Shown: positions 44,276-53,751 of the stretch, in pieces
Layout: the number at the start of each line of letters is the position of its first letter
Numbering within the stretch: position 1 is the first letter of the stretch
From: Cyclobacteriaceae bacterium
GTDB lineage: Bacteria; Bacteroidota; Bacteroidia; Cytophagales; Cyclobacteriaceae
Length of the DNA: 64,000 nucleotides
NCBI GenBank assembly: GCA_019638235.1
Contig: JAHBUE010000001.1
Location: 2,525,255 to 2,589,254 of the forward strand
Reading direction: 5' to 3'
The notes under the pieces: model-generated
The model's database searches: none
The model's input: the letters and a program-made list of their open reading frames with translations, nothing else
What the model was told of the DNA's origin: nothing
Program-made: the position numbers and the translations under genes

Positions 44276-45340
44276 ATGGAACACCCTCACCGCAAACTCG
44301 TCCTGCACGAAAACAACCTCGATATCTGGAAGTATCATGGCATACCTGAGACGGGTATAGCTTTTTTTGAAAGTACCAACTGGGGCAGTGCCGGTATGGT
44401 GTACGAGCGCAAAAACTCAAATGAACTTATCCGGTTACTGAAAGACCCCTACCTATATGCCATTGAACAGGGTAACATCATTGTGGGCACTGCGGTGTTC
44501 TGCCATACACGGCCACACGTAGGCAACCAACCGTACAACTGCCATATCATTCGGTACTTTGCCGCCTCGGCTGCCATACAAGGTAAAAAAATTATGAAGC
44601 ACTATGCCGGTAAGGTAATGGAAGTTGTACAAGAGGCGGAAACAGAAAAAACCATTTATGTGGGTTGTGTGGAAAAGGGCAATCTTCGCTCCTACCGCGT
44701 GGTAGAAAATGCCGGATATGAAAAACTCGGCTTGCTTTGCGTAAATGCGTTCAGCCGGTTTTACCCGAAAGCGCAACCCAACATGGAGCGGCTTAAACCG
44801 GAAGAGTACGCTGCCATGCTTGATCTGATTCGTAAACAATATCGGCAGCACGCTTTGCTTCATACCGATTATTTATTTTTGAAAGGCAATTATTTTGTGC
44901 TTCGTGAACAGGGAGAAATTGTTGCGGGCTGTCAATATCATCGTGTTCATTGGGCTATTAACAAAATGCCGGGGTTAATGGGCAAGATTATCATGAACGT
45001 GTTGCCATATTTACCGCTAATCAGCAAACTGTTTAATCCGAAACGATTTGAGTTTCTTGCGTTTGAGGGAATGTTTTTCAAACCAGGATATGAAAAATCA
45101 TTGCTGCAACTATTTGAAGGATTACTGCATCACGAAAAAGTAAATTCAGCTTTGTTTTGGATGGGCGAAAACTGTCCGTATCGAAAGCTTATATTAGATT
45201 ATGGAAAATTGGGATTGCTTAATTCTTTTGTGAACGATTCGGGGGTGTATATTATGACTTCGTATCAAAATATAAGTGAAGAGGAAATAAAGAAACTCAA
45301 ATCATTACCCTTATATGCTTCGGCATTTGATTATATCTGA
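44276..45340 (+). CDS. GNAT-fold N-acetyltransferase-like protein
   Basis: A 354-residue cytoplasmic protein. The start ATG 44276 is three codons after an in-frame TTG. Two GNAT-like halves can be seen: an N-terminal acyl-CoA-binding layout (IRYFAASAAIQGKKIMKHYA, with GKKIM near the pyrophosphate-binding loop; GCVEKGNLRSYRVVENAGYE) and a C-terminal half. The catalytic acid is not identified. An acyltransferase role is inferred; substrate unknown. A hairpin (CGGGTT/AACCCG, 45371-45383) lies downstream. Confidence 0.6.
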   Translation: MEHPHRKLVLHENNLDIWKYHGIPETGIAFFESTNWGSAGMVYERKNSNELIRLLKDPYLYAIEQGNIIVGTAVFCHTRPHVGNQPYNCHIIRYFAASAAIQGKKIMKHYAGKVMEVVQEAETEKTIYVGCVEKGNLRSYRVVENAGYEKLGLLCVNAFSRFYPKAQPNMERLKPEEYAAMLDLIRKQYRQHALLHTDYLFLKGNYFVLREQGEIVAGCQYHRVHWAINKMPGLMGKIIMNVLPYLPLISKLFNPKRFEFLAFEGMFFKPGYEKSLLQLFEGLLHHEKVNSALFWMGENCPYRKLILDYGKLGLLNSFVNDSGVYIMTSYQNISEEEIKKLKSLPLYASAFDYI

Positions 45341-45448
45341 TAATAAATGTAGTGTTGATAATCGGGATCGCGGGTTAAACCCGTGATGACATCCTATAAA
45401 AAACTATTTTGAGAATGAGATTATAGACCAAACAATACATAAAACCTC

Positions 45449-45832
45449 ATGAAAAAAATATTTACCGAGCACGCTCCCAGCGCCATTGGCCCGTACAGTC
45501 ATGCTATTCGTAGCGGCAACTTAATATTTTGCTCCGGGCAAACTCCGCTTAATCCGCAAACTATGCAGATTGAAGGCGAAACGGTTACGGAACAAACTAC
45601 ATTAGCCTTAACGAATCTTGAAAATGTATTAAAAGCCGAAGGTTGCAACCGCACACACATTGTAAAAACTTCGGTGTTCTTAAAAAACTTTGCCGACTTT
45701 GAAAAAATGAATAAAGCCTACGAAGTCTTTTTTGACGAACACAAACCCGCACGCACTACGATTGAGGTAAGTCGTTTACCCAAAGAGGCGTTGGTTGAGA
45801 TTGAATGCGTGGCCGAAGCACCCGCATCCTGA
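45449..45832 (+). CDS. RidA family (reactive intermediate/imine deaminase)
   Basis: A 127-residue RidA/YjgF/UK114 protein. PSAIGPYSHAIRSGNLIFCSGQ at the N-terminus and the ARTTIEVSRLPKEALVEIECVA tail, with Arg at the active-site position (in ARTTIEV), are the family hallmark. RidA trimers hydrolyse enamine/imine intermediates formed by PLP enzymes and so protect other enzymes. Monocistronic. Confidence 0.95.
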   Translation: MKKIFTEHAPSAIGPYSHAIRSGNLIFCSGQTPLNPQTMQIEGETVTEQTTLALTNLENVLKAEGCNRTHIVKTSVFLKNFADFEKMNKAYEVFFDEHKPARTTIEVSRLPKEALVEIECVAEAPAS

Positions 45833-45851
45833 ATGTAAACAAGTACAAGTG

Positions 45852-46796
45852 CTACATAGCGCTGCCGATGCGTTCCAGCAATGCTTTGGTAGCCCTTATA
45901 CCTTCGTACTCTGAAAGCTTGCTGCCTTCATACTCAATACCAATGTAACCGGTATAGCCCGCATCTTTAACAATGGTCAGCATTCTCGCATAATCGGTTT
46001 CGATACAATTTCCTTCTTCATCGAAATTATTACTCTTCGCGCTCACTCCTTTGGCGAAAGGTATCATCTCTTCCACGCCTTTATACCGGTCATACTCCTG
46101 CACGCAGCCCGACTCACCGCTCTCTATGCAGAAATTTCCAAAATCAGGTAACGTGCCGCAATTTTTCATTTCCGTGTTCCTGATTACAGTTGCAAGCCAC
46201 TCACCATCCGATGAATAACTTCCATGATTTTCCACGATTACATTAATATCAAAATCTTTTGCAAATTCCGACAGCGAACGCAACCCGTTCGTTGCGGCTG
46301 CCGCAACTTCTTCGCGCGCTCCAATACCATAAGCATTTACACGAATGGAATGACACCCTAAAAACTTCGCAGCTTCAACCCATTTTTTATGATTATCAAC
46401 CGCTTCGTCACGTTTCGCATCGTCCAGGTCACCGAGATAACCTTCATCATCGCACATAATCAACAAACTGGTTACACCATTGTCATCGCAACGTTGCTTC
46501 AGGTCGGTTAAGTAAACTTGATCCTGCGCTTTGTCTTTAAAGAAAGCGTTCACATATTCAATTCCGTCAATTCCAAATTCCTGTTTTGCAACAACCGGAA
46601 AATCAAGATTGGTAATTTCATTGGCGAAAAGCATTTTGTTCAGCGACCATTCGGCCAGCGATATATTAAAGAACATACCGACAGCGTTTTCGGGTTTAGG
46701 CGAACACGATGCGAACCAGGAAGGAATAACAGTTATACCTGTTGTGGTGAGTCCGAGTTTGTAAAGAAATTCTCTGCGTGTGGTTTCAGTGTTCAT
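45852..46796 (-). CDS. sugar phosphate isomerase/epimerase-like TIM barrel with export signal
   Basis: A 314-residue AP-endonuclease-2-fold protein (xylose isomerase-like TIM barrel). The N-terminus has a twin-arginine-type signal ([14 protein letters not shown]) followed by a hydrophobic stretch and a lipobox-like FASC. Metal-binding residues of the fold appear to be present: Glu in VVENHGSY, Asp in LPDFGNF and Glu in GIEYEG. Proteins of this kind act on keto sugars or cyclitols; the substrate is unknown. Convergent with RidA, 19 bp apart. Confidence 0.82.
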   Translation of the reverse strand: MNTETTRREFLYKLGLTTTGITVIPSWFASCSPKPENAVGMFFNISLAEWSLNKMLFANEITNLDFPVVAKQEFGIDGIEYVNAFFKDKAQDQVYLTDLKQRCDDNGVTSLLIMCDDEGYLGDLDDAKRDEAVDNHKKWVEAAKFLGCHSIRVNAYGIGAREEVAAAATNGLRSLSEFAKDFDINVIVENHGSYSSDGEWLATVIRNTEMKNCGTLPDFGNFCIESGESGCVQEYDRYKGVEEMIPFAKGVSAKSNNFDEEGNCIETDYARMLTIVKDAGYTGYIGIEYEGSKLSEYEGIRATKALLERIGSAM

Positions 46797-46876
46797 AGGA
46801 TTTGGTTAACGGTTTTAAGACAGGCAATATAATTGTTTTTTATTGACTTGTAAATTTATCGGAAGCATCCTTCACC

Positions 46877-47326
46877 CTAACTCACTTCAAGAACACGAAT
46901 AGGTTTACCATTAAAATTCGTCTCATCGCCTGCCGTTAACCCCATCAGGGCTTTTGCAATGGGCGCCTCAGGCGAAACACAAAAGCAATGCTGTTCATTC
47001 AACTCAATCTGCCCCAGGCTAACGCCAATGTAAAAACTTCCGGCAGATGTATTAACCAATGCCCCCGGAACAACCTGTCTGCCAACCTGAACATGCTGAA
47101 ATTCATGCAACCTGTTAAAGAGTTTTTCCGCCTCTATCAATTGCTGCCTGTTTCGTTCCACTTCAAGCTGTGCCATAGCACGACCGGTTTCGTATTTATC
47201 GCCTGCGCTGCTTTTGGTTTCTTCATTGGCCGAGGCCTGCACAAGCGCTATTTCCTGTTGGATACGCTCAATACGTTCAGTCAGTATAACTTCACACTTT
47301 TGATATATCTGTTGCTTACTAAGCAT
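46877..47326 (-). CDS. GreA/GreB-like protein
   Basis: A 149-residue protein with an N-terminal coiled coil (residues 10-80, with KSSAGDKYETGRAMAQLE) and a C-terminal GreA/GreB-like domain (VVPGALVNTSAGSFYIGVSLG, SPEAPIAKALMGLTAGDE). It resembles GreA in domain order but lacks an obvious acidic tip. Similar proteins are often mislabelled 3-oxoacyl-ACP synthase; nothing in it supports that name. It starts 2 bp after the stop of the MutS-like gene, suggesting a shared transcript and possibly function with the MutS-like ATPase. Confidence 0.68.
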   Translation of the reverse strand: MLSKQQIYQKCEVILTERIERIQQEIALVQASANEETKSSAGDKYETGRAMAQLEVERNRQQLIEAEKLFNRLHEFQHVQVGRQVVPGALVNTSAGSFYIGVSLGQIELNEQHCFCVSPEAPIAKALMGLTAGDETNFNGKPIRVLEVS

Positions 47327-47328
47327 AA

Positions 47329-49104
47329 TCAGGCATCCGGAATAATTCCCATTTTCTTCATCAGAAATGTGGCATTCATTTTTTGCGCCACTCCCGGTTT
47401 CAGTTTGTAATCGAATGAAAGCTGATCGCTCTCCATGTTGGGTTCAAAACAGTAATTAATAACATCATCAGGATATTCACTGGCAAGATCGCCCAATGCC
47501 AGGTCGTGCGTAGCGATTAATCCAAGGCAAGGATATTTTATCAGTTGTTGCACCAAGGCAACCGAACCAGTCTGCTTATCGGTTGAGTTTGTGCCCTTCA
47601 ATATTTCATCGAGAAGAATCAACAACGGCTTTTCGTTTTTAAGTTCATCCACAATGGATTTTAAGCGGGTAAGTTCGGCATAAAAATACGATTGATGGTC
47701 TTTTAACGAATCGGCTGTGCGCATACCTGAACGGATAGCAATAATGGGGCATTCAAAAGACGTGGCGCAAACGGGAGCACCGTTTAATGCCAACACCATG
47801 TTAACGCCAAGGGTGCGCAGGAAGGTGCTCTTACCCGCCATGTTTGCACCTGTAATGATCAGCAACCTGTGCGGATTACCGGCCAGCATAGTGTTGCTAA
47901 CGTGCTCCTGCAAAAGCGGATGCCCCATATTTTCTGCTTTAACAGATAAGGTATCGTGTATGTTAGGGAACACAAAATCGGGTTGATTAAAATGCCAGGT
48001 GCCGAGGCTGATTAATACTTCTGTATCGCGGATGGCTTCAAGCCAGGTAACAAGATTAGCTCCGTGCTCTTCACGCCATTTTTCCAATCGGTAAACGCAT
48101 TGAAAGTCGTAGAGAAACAACCCGTTCACAACTAAGTTGGTCATAAAGTTCAACCGTGCATTCAGCCAGCTTACCAACGAAGCAAGTTCTTTAAACTTCT
48201 GCCCTGCTTCTTTGGCCTTGCCGGAATGTTCCGTCATTAACCGGGAAGTAAAATTTTCTTGTTGCAGATAATTTAACAGTCGGCCATACTTCTCCAATAT
48301 GTTTTTCTTTCTGCCGATGTATTCGTGAAAAGCGTTAATCTTTTTCAGGTGTGTGCCCGACAATATCCATTGCGCCATAACAGCCAATACGGCAAACGCT
48401 TTCAGCTCAGGAATAAAGAATGCACTTACAACAAGCGCTACCGTAAGCATTGGTATAATTACAAGCACATACTTGTAAAATTTTTTTCCATATAAAAATG
48501 ACGGATGCTTCACCCATTCCAGTAATTCAGCATGGTCGTTTGGTTGCTCGTCCAATTCCATACCCGAAGCCTGAACATGCTGGCAAAAATCGGGCAGACC
48601 CGACAACTCCTGAACGGCTTCCTGGTGATGCGCTATGCTTTCTATGGTTGGCAAATGAGTTGATAACCTTTCGGCTAATTGCATTTTACCTTGGCGCGTA
48701 TTGCACCGGTTCAGCGCCTGGAACAAGGAGCCGTCACCGAAAATATCAAGGTCGTGTGTGTAGGGATGATGCGGGTCAATAAATTCGTTGCCGTTTGCAA
48801 AAAATGAATAATCGCCCTGGAGCGCCCTCACTTCGGCATCATTCAGCTTCACCAAGTTTTCAAGATGCGTTTTTTCAGCAAATAATTTTGCGTGTTTCAA
48901 CACCAACCAAATAAAACCTGCACCTGCCATGACGGCAAGGTAAAATGCGTATGGCTGTGTAAACCCGGCATAAACCAAGGCAATAGCCGCAAGCGCCAAC
49001 ACCAACCGCAAATTTGATATACGGTTAATGCGACTCTTGATGTGTTTGAGTTGAACGGAAAAATTATCCCTTCGTTTTTTGTAAAAATCTGTTTGCTCCG
49101 TCAT
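47329..49104 (-). CDS. membrane-anchored MutS-like ATPase
   Basis: A 591-residue MutS-family ATPase without the mismatch-binding domains I-II. Residues 1-200 include two hydrophobic helices (NLRLVLALAAIALVYAGF; FYLAVMAGAGFIWLVL), and two more hydrophobic stretches lie near 210-250. The helical lever region follows, then the ABC-type ATPase (Walker A TGANMAGKST, Walker B LLILLDEILKGT). This is the DNA mismatch repair MutS-related membrane group, not canonical MutS; a role in repair is unproven. The adjacent GreA-like gene starts 2 bp downstream. Confidence 0.83.
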   Translation of the reverse strand: MTEQTDFYKKRRDNFSVQLKHIKSRINRISNLRLVLALAAIALVYAGFTQPYAFYLAVMAGAGFIWLVLKHAKLFAEKTHLENLVKLNDAEVRALQGDYSFFANGNEFIDPHHPYTHDLDIFGDGSLFQALNRCNTRQGKMQLAERLSTHLPTIESIAHHQEAVQELSGLPDFCQHVQASGMELDEQPNDHAELLEWVKHPSFLYGKKFYKYVLVIIPMLTVALVVSAFFIPELKAFAVLAVMAQWILSGTHLKKINAFHEYIGRKKNILEKYGRLLNYLQQENFTSRLMTEHSGKAKEAGQKFKELASLVSWLNARLNFMTNLVVNGLFLYDFQCVYRLEKWREEHGANLVTWLEAIRDTEVLISLGTWHFNQPDFVFPNIHDTLSVKAENMGHPLLQEHVSNTMLAGNPHRLLIITGANMAGKSTFLRTLGVNMVLALNGAPVCATSFECPIIAIRSGMRTADSLKDHQSYFYAELTRLKSIVDELKNEKPLLILLDEILKGTNSTDKQTGSVALVQQLIKYPCLGLIATHDLALGDLASEYPDDVINYCFEPNMESDQLSFDYKLKPGVAQKMNATFLMKKMGIIPDA

Positions 49105-49175
49105 GCTGGTTTGAAAAATCAGGCCAAATAAACGAAACAGATTGATAAAAGTCAGGAGAGAAATCAGTACAAACT

Positions 49176-49197
49176 AAAAAAAGGGCCGAAGCCCTTT
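49176..49197 (-). terminator. UUCG-tetraloop terminator of the TonB-dependent receptor
   Basis: On the minus strand, AAAGGGC-TTCG-GCCCTTT is followed by a T-run (A-run at 49176-49182). The RNA loop would be the very stable UUCG tetraloop. Confidence 0.87.
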
Positions 49198-49224
49198 CTT
49201 TAGTATAATACTATTACAATATTC

Positions 49225-51291
49225 TTACTTCAAATTGAAGGTTAAACCGCCCATGTATAATCCGGCTGTGCGGTCACCGGCATAAAATTCGCGGCTATCG
49301 GCACCGGTTAAGTTACGGGCATTGGCAAACAGGTTAAGACCGTTAACAACCTCGTACGAAACCTTTGCATTAAACATGAATTTACCGCTGATTTGTCCGA
49401 AACCGTATTGCGCAGTGCTGTTATCGCTCACTGTGTACGACTCATCGTATTGTGTATGCTTAGTGAAGTAATAACCGCTCACGTTAACGTTGACTTTCGC
49501 AACCGGCTGGTAGTTCAGGTAAAAACCACCATACGAGCCAGGTGTGTATTCGTTCTTTGAATCGCTATATGTTAAAAATCCGGGAGGCAATATAGCCGGG
49601 TTTACATAAGCCGAAGGCAAATCTTTTGTTTCAGTTTTCTGGAACGTGAAGAACGGCTTAAACTGTAACTTTTGATTAGGCACATAATTCAACGAAATGG
49701 TAGCTCCTGATTGTGTAGCCGAAGTAGGAACATTCATGAACCCAAGAAGTGCTGGACTACCATCAAGACTCACAAGTGCCGTCAGGTTTTCACCAACCTG
49801 GCGGAAAGCATCCACATCTAACTGAAGTTTGGGTGATATCTGCACGCGGTAACCAATTTCAACCATGGTTAAGGTAAACAAATCAAGGTTGGTGTTTCCG
49901 TTCCACTGCCCTGCAATGTTAAGGAAGTTATAGCCAATAAATGAACCGCTATTTGATTTTGTGTAGGCAGCACGCACTAAGTTTTTCTCATTGATTTTAT
50001 AAGTAGTGGCAAGCTCGTACGCTAAGTAAGCATCATCCGGGTCGGAGAATTTATCTAAGCGCAAGCCGCCCAACACACGCCACTTTTCAGTAAAGGCAAG
50101 GTCGGCACGCAGGTAACCTGCAATGGTATTGATGCTGTTTTCGCCATGGAATAAACCGAACTGGAAATTTGCAGGGTCGCTATAATCACGATCATCGAAC
50201 GTAGTAGTCTGGTAGCTGAAGCCGGGCGTAATTTTAAATTTCTCGCCTAACTGAACATTGTATTCTGCCACAAAATCAGCAACATTAAAATCGTACTCTG
50301 CATACGGGGTATTTCCTTTCAAATCAAGGTTAGAGCCTTTTATATAAGAAGTGCGCACATCCAACCCATGAATCTTTGCTGAGAAATTAACTGATGTGTT
50401 GTTGGTTGATCCTTCATTTAAGGGGTTCAATATCCATATCTTTTGAAACTCGGCAGCCTGGGTTGCCAATGAAAGATCGAACGATACATCTTCAGATGCC
50501 GCATAGGTTAAGTACCCGTTAACACCCCATTTATTTAAGGCGCGCGATTGATCGTCATAGCGGCTTGGGTTGGCTGTAGGGCCATACGTGCCTGTTGTTG
50601 CATTATAATAATCAGCATCCACACGGTTTCTGTTCTGGAAGTTTCCGGAAACAATTACGCTGAATTTATCGCTAAGCTTTTTACCAACACTTGCATTGGC
50701 AAAGGTTGAGCCGAGCGTACCACCCTGCACATTAGCTGAAACCATTGTGCTGGCATCGTCCATTCTTTTTGTAATGATGTTGATAACACCCGTTACGGCA
50801 TTAGGGCCGAATAAAGGCGATGAAGGTCCGCGAACAATTTCAATGCGTTCAACGTCATTGATATCGATAGGGAGAGATTCCCAATAGGTACCACCAAGGC
50901 CGTGATTAAACACCGGGCGGTTGTCGATCATAACAAGCGTGTAGGAGTTTGCCTTTAAAAACGTTCCGTTAGTACGGGTAAGGTTTTCCATACCACGAAT
51001 ATGTATATCATACATACCGTTTGCCTGCTCGCGTACAATAACACCAGGAGCCAACCTAAGCGCTTCCATAACTGAAGGCGCACCTGAATTTTGGATTTCC
51101 GCCTTTGTAATGGTGTAGCTTGAAAGAGGAGCATCGAAAAGTCTTTCGCTTTTCTTAGATGCCGACTTGATTGGAATATTCATCAACTCTTCCAGGCCTA
51201 ATGAAAACAATTCATCCTCTGTACTTTGGGCCCATGTTGAAATCGAGAGGATACAAAATCCCACCATGCATAGCCACTTGCTAATGTTCAT
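49225..51291 (-). CDS. TonB-dependent outer-membrane receptor
   Basis: A 688-residue TonB-dependent receptor from the ATG at 51291, which opens with a signal peptide (WLCMVGFCILSISTWAQ). The plug domain (about 60-180: PSVMEALRLAPGVIVREQ, IEIVRGPSSPLFGPNAVTGVINI) is followed by a 22-strand barrel; there is no CarboxypepD_reg-like N-terminal extension, so it is unlike SusC. It transports a ligand such as a siderophore, cobalamin or metal using TonB. Nearby genes give no substrate. A 14-bp palindrome upstream (51337-51350) may be its operator. Confidence 0.93.
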   Translation of the reverse strand: MNISKWLCMVGFCILSISTWAQSTEDELFSLGLEELMNIPIKSASKKSERLFDAPLSSYTITKAEIQNSGAPSVMEALRLAPGVIVREQANGMYDIHIRGMENLTRTNGTFLKANSYTLVMIDNRPVFNHGLGGTYWESLPIDINDVERIEIVRGPSSPLFGPNAVTGVINIITKRMDDASTMVSANVQGGTLGSTFANASVGKKLSDKFSVIVSGNFQNRNRVDADYYNATTGTYGPTANPSRYDDQSRALNKWGVNGYLTYAASEDVSFDLSLATQAAEFQKIWILNPLNEGSTNNTSVNFSAKIHGLDVRTSYIKGSNLDLKGNTPYAEYDFNVADFVAEYNVQLGEKFKITPGFSYQTTTFDDRDYSDPANFQFGLFHGENSINTIAGYLRADLAFTEKWRVLGGLRLDKFSDPDDAYLAYELATTYKINEKNLVRAAYTKSNSGSFIGYNFLNIAGQWNGNTNLDLFTLTMVEIGYRVQISPKLQLDVDAFRQVGENLTALVSLDGSPALLGFMNVPTSATQSGATISLNYVPNQKLQFKPFFTFQKTETKDLPSAYVNPAILPPGFLTYSDSKNEYTPGSYGGFYLNYQPVAKVNVNVSGYYFTKHTQYDESYTVSDNSTAQYGFGQISGKFMFNAKVSYEVVNGLNLFANARNLTGADSREFYAGDRTAGLYMGGLTFNLK

Positions 51292-51336
51292 ATTTTTATT
51301 TTTTCTTGGTTTTATATGGCCGCAAAAGTGCACTTG

Positions 51337-51350
51337 TTGAGTGAACTCAA
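51337..51350. promoter_or_regulatory. 14-bp palindrome upstream of the TonB receptor, possible operator
   Basis: TTGAGT-GA-ACTCAA is a perfect inverted repeat. On the minus strand its TTG serves as a candidate -33 element with a spacer of about 17 and a weak -7 (CACTTTTG) toward 51320. It lies 46-59 bp before the receptor ATG. No regulator is nearby. Confidence 0.4.
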
Positions 51351-51667
51351 ACTCCGGATAACCGCCAAAATCTTACATGAACAAGAATAGGATTATGTAT
51401 TCAGAATTAAGTCTGTGATTTTAATTGCTGATAATGTGCAGTTAGTTGCGTTGAAGCAAAACGTTTAACAACTTTAAATATTGCTGTTTCTTCCTAATGC
51501 CGAATAAAATTTTAAAGATGAGTGACTGTGCCAAATGAATTATTATTAAGGGCTTGTTGATTCTGAGCTAAAATCTTGAGCTATCATATTTTGATATACA
51601 TGCCCAAAAAACGAAAGTGCCCCGCTTGCGCTTGTTATTTATTATCCTTTAAGGGAGCCAATGACAC
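51351..51667. other. gene-free AT-rich stretch
   Basis: About 320 bp between the receptor's promoter region and the tRNA-Thr terminator. I see no supported gene, repeat or RNA here. An open frame around 51576-51779 overlaps the terminator and tRNA and is not credible. Confidence 0.5.
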
Positions 51668-51701
51668 CAAAAAAAAGCGTGAACCATTTCTGATTCACGC
51701 T
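51668..51701 (-). terminator. terminator of tRNA-Thr
   Basis: AGCGTGAA (51676-51683) pairs with TTCACGCT (51694-51701). On the minus strand it is followed by a T-run (A-run 51668-51676). It directly follows tRNA-Thr. Confidence 0.85.
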
Positions 51702-51712
51702 TCTCTTTCAAG

Positions 51713-51785
<73 letters not shown>

Positions 51786-51802
51786 ATGTGCCAAAGAAGG
51801 TG

Positions 51803-51832
51803 CAAAAATAACGGAAGGTTTGTTCTTTGCAA
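51803..51832 (-). promoter_or_regulatory. promoter of tRNA-Thr
   Basis: Minus strand TTTG with its TTG at 51832-51830, 19-bp spacer, TATTTTTG (51810-51803). Same geometry as the tRNA-Asp promoter. Confidence 0.7.
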
Positions 51833-51841
51833 ATACCTGTT

Positions 51842-53701
51842 TCAGGAAACCGTGCGCAGCAGCTTTAATTGCTGTTTTAGCTGGTCTAAGTGATTGCCAG
51901 CCTCGGCTATCTTCTCGTTAAACTCCTCCCGTACTTTCTCGCCATTTTTGGCCCGTGCAAAAAACTCCAGGTTGTTGCGCCAAACCGCAATGTCGTTTTC
52001 CACTTTCTGGATTTTCTTGCGGATGGACTGTTCCTTATGGAAAATCTTCTGCTCACCCATCGGGTCGTTTTTCAGGTCGTGGAGTTGACTTTCAAGTACC
52101 ATGCGGGCTTTATCCTGCTCGCTGACGCCCGCTATAGCCTGCACAAATTTTTCTACGGTCTCGTGGTAGCGTGTACGAATGGTGTTCACGTCTTTTTTCG
52201 GTACAAAGCCAATATTGCCAAACTGCTCTTCCAACTCCTTCAGTATATCGGGTGTGGCGGTTTTTTCGGCTGCGTGTTTCTCCAGCAACTCGCAAATAGC
52301 CTGCTTGGCTTTCAGGTTACCCACCTGGTTGGCTTCGCGCCTGCCCTGCTGCGCCCTGCGGTTTTCAAAAAAGGCATCGCACGCCTCTTTAAACTGCTGG
52401 TAAGTTTTTTCTCGCATTTTTTCAGGCACCGGCCCTATGGCTTTCCACTGCTCCTGCAATGATTTTAACTCATTGGTAGTTTTTTCCCAATCGGTACTTT
52501 CTTTCAGTTCAAGCGCCCGTTGCAACAATTGATTTTTCTTTTCTAAGTTTTGCTCACGACTGGCATCTAACTTTTTAAAGAAGGCATTTTTGTTTGCAAA
52601 AAATCCTTTAAAGGCCGCCCAGAATTTTTTATTGAGGTCTTTGGCCTTGTTGCGCGGCAAGCCGCCAAGCACTTCCCACTTTTTTTGAAGTTCCAGTATT
52701 TCCTTTGTCTTCTGGTTCCACTCTTTAATGCGGTCGGACTGGAATGAAGCAAACACCTGCACCTCTTCGCCCAATACTTTCTTCTTCTCTAAGTTAACGC
52801 TAAGCTGCTCGTTCAACTCTTTCATGAAAACATCCCTGCGTGCATACACAGCATCGGAAGCAGCTTTGAAGCGTTGCCACACATTTTCCTTATCCTCTAT
52901 CGGTACAGGGCCAATGTGCTTGAACTCGTGATGCAATTCATTGAGTTCGCGCACGGCATCGCGAATTTTTTCTACTTCGCTTAGTTTTTCTGCCCGTGCA
53001 CATAACTCCAGCTTTGCCTCCAGGTTTTTCTTACGATCAAGTTCTTTCAGCTCAAAATAAATGCTTTGGTTATCATAAAAGCGATCTACCAGCGCATGGT
53101 AATTTGCCCACACGGTTTTGGCTTGTGTGCCGGGCACCTGGCCAATGTTCCGCCACTCTTTTTGCAAGGCTTTAAACTGGTCGAAGTGATCTTTCACTTC
53201 TTCCGAGTCGGTAAGTGCGCGGAGTTTCTCCAGCAACTCAAGTTTCTTGTTCAGGTTTCCTGTTTTCTGATCTTCCTGGTTTTTGATATGCTGATTCCGC
53301 TTGTCGCGGATGTTCTTTACCAAATTATCAAACGTGGCATCATGCTCATCGCCACGATAGTAAAAATCATCAGCATTACCGCCATCTAAAATAAAACGGT
53401 TCAATGCCTGTGTTCGCTCCTGCTCACGGAAGTCATCAACCAAAGGCTTGATGTTTCGCAGATGATGGTCAATCTTTTTAAAGTCGGATTCTTTTGCCAA
53501 TTCCTTTACAGTAGCAATAAGCTGCGCCTTGGTAAACTGACTGTAATCTACCTGTTCATGTTCCTCATCGTGATCGTCTCCTTCGTGATGATCGGTAAGG
53601 TCTGCTTCAGACTGTAATTCGGTCTGCACGCCATGGTTTTCTTCCATCCCGGCCTCGCGTGTCTCCTCCAACTCTACTGTTTTTTCGTTCTCCAATTCCA
53701 T
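51842..53701 (-). CDS. DUF349 repeat protein
   Basis: A 619-residue, highly charged, helical cytoplasmic protein. After an acidic N-terminus (DHHEGDDHDEEHEQ) it has at least five DUF349 repeats, each marked by a W/F-x-x-hydrophobic-G-x-V-P segment (EWRNIGQVP, EFKHIGPVP, KWEVLGGLP, QWKAIGPVP, QFGNIGFVP). The family is widespread in Bacteroidota and its function is poorly known. Close to tRNA-Thr and, across 50 bp, to the YqgE gene on the same strand. Confidence 0.87.
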   Translation of the reverse strand: MELENEKTVELEETREAGMEENHGVQTELQSEADLTDHHEGDDHDEEHEQVDYSQFTKAQLIATVKELAKESDFKKIDHHLRNIKPLVDDFREQERTQALNRFILDGGNADDFYYRGDEHDATFDNLVKNIRDKRNQHIKNQEDQKTGNLNKKLELLEKLRALTDSEEVKDHFDQFKALQKEWRNIGQVPGTQAKTVWANYHALVDRFYDNQSIYFELKELDRKKNLEAKLELCARAEKLSEVEKIRDAVRELNELHHEFKHIGPVPIEDKENVWQRFKAASDAVYARRDVFMKELNEQLSVNLEKKKVLGEEVQVFASFQSDRIKEWNQKTKEILELQKKWEVLGGLPRNKAKDLNKKFWAAFKGFFANKNAFFKKLDASREQNLEKKNQLLQRALELKESTDWEKTTNELKSLQEQWKAIGPVPEKMREKTYQQFKEACDAFFENRRAQQGRREANQVGNLKAKQAICELLEKHAAEKTATPDILKELEEQFGNIGFVPKKDVNTIRTRYHETVEKFVQAIAGVSEQDKARMVLESQLHDLKNDPMGEQKIFHKEQSIRKKIQKVENDIAVWRNNLEFFARAKNGEKVREEFNEKIAEAGNHLDQLKQQLKLLRTVS

Positions 53702-53751
53702 GGTGTTTCATTATAAACTACGGTGTATCCCGTAAAGTTACTAAAATAGGC

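Noticed and set aside
45371..45383. CGGGTT/AACCCG hairpin after the GNAT-like gene
   Set aside because: Short stem and no T-run, so not called a terminator.
51890..52462. 190-codon plus-strand frame inside the DUF349 gene
   Set aside because: Antisense to repeats of DUF349, hydrophobic only because charged codons are read backwards; a shadow.
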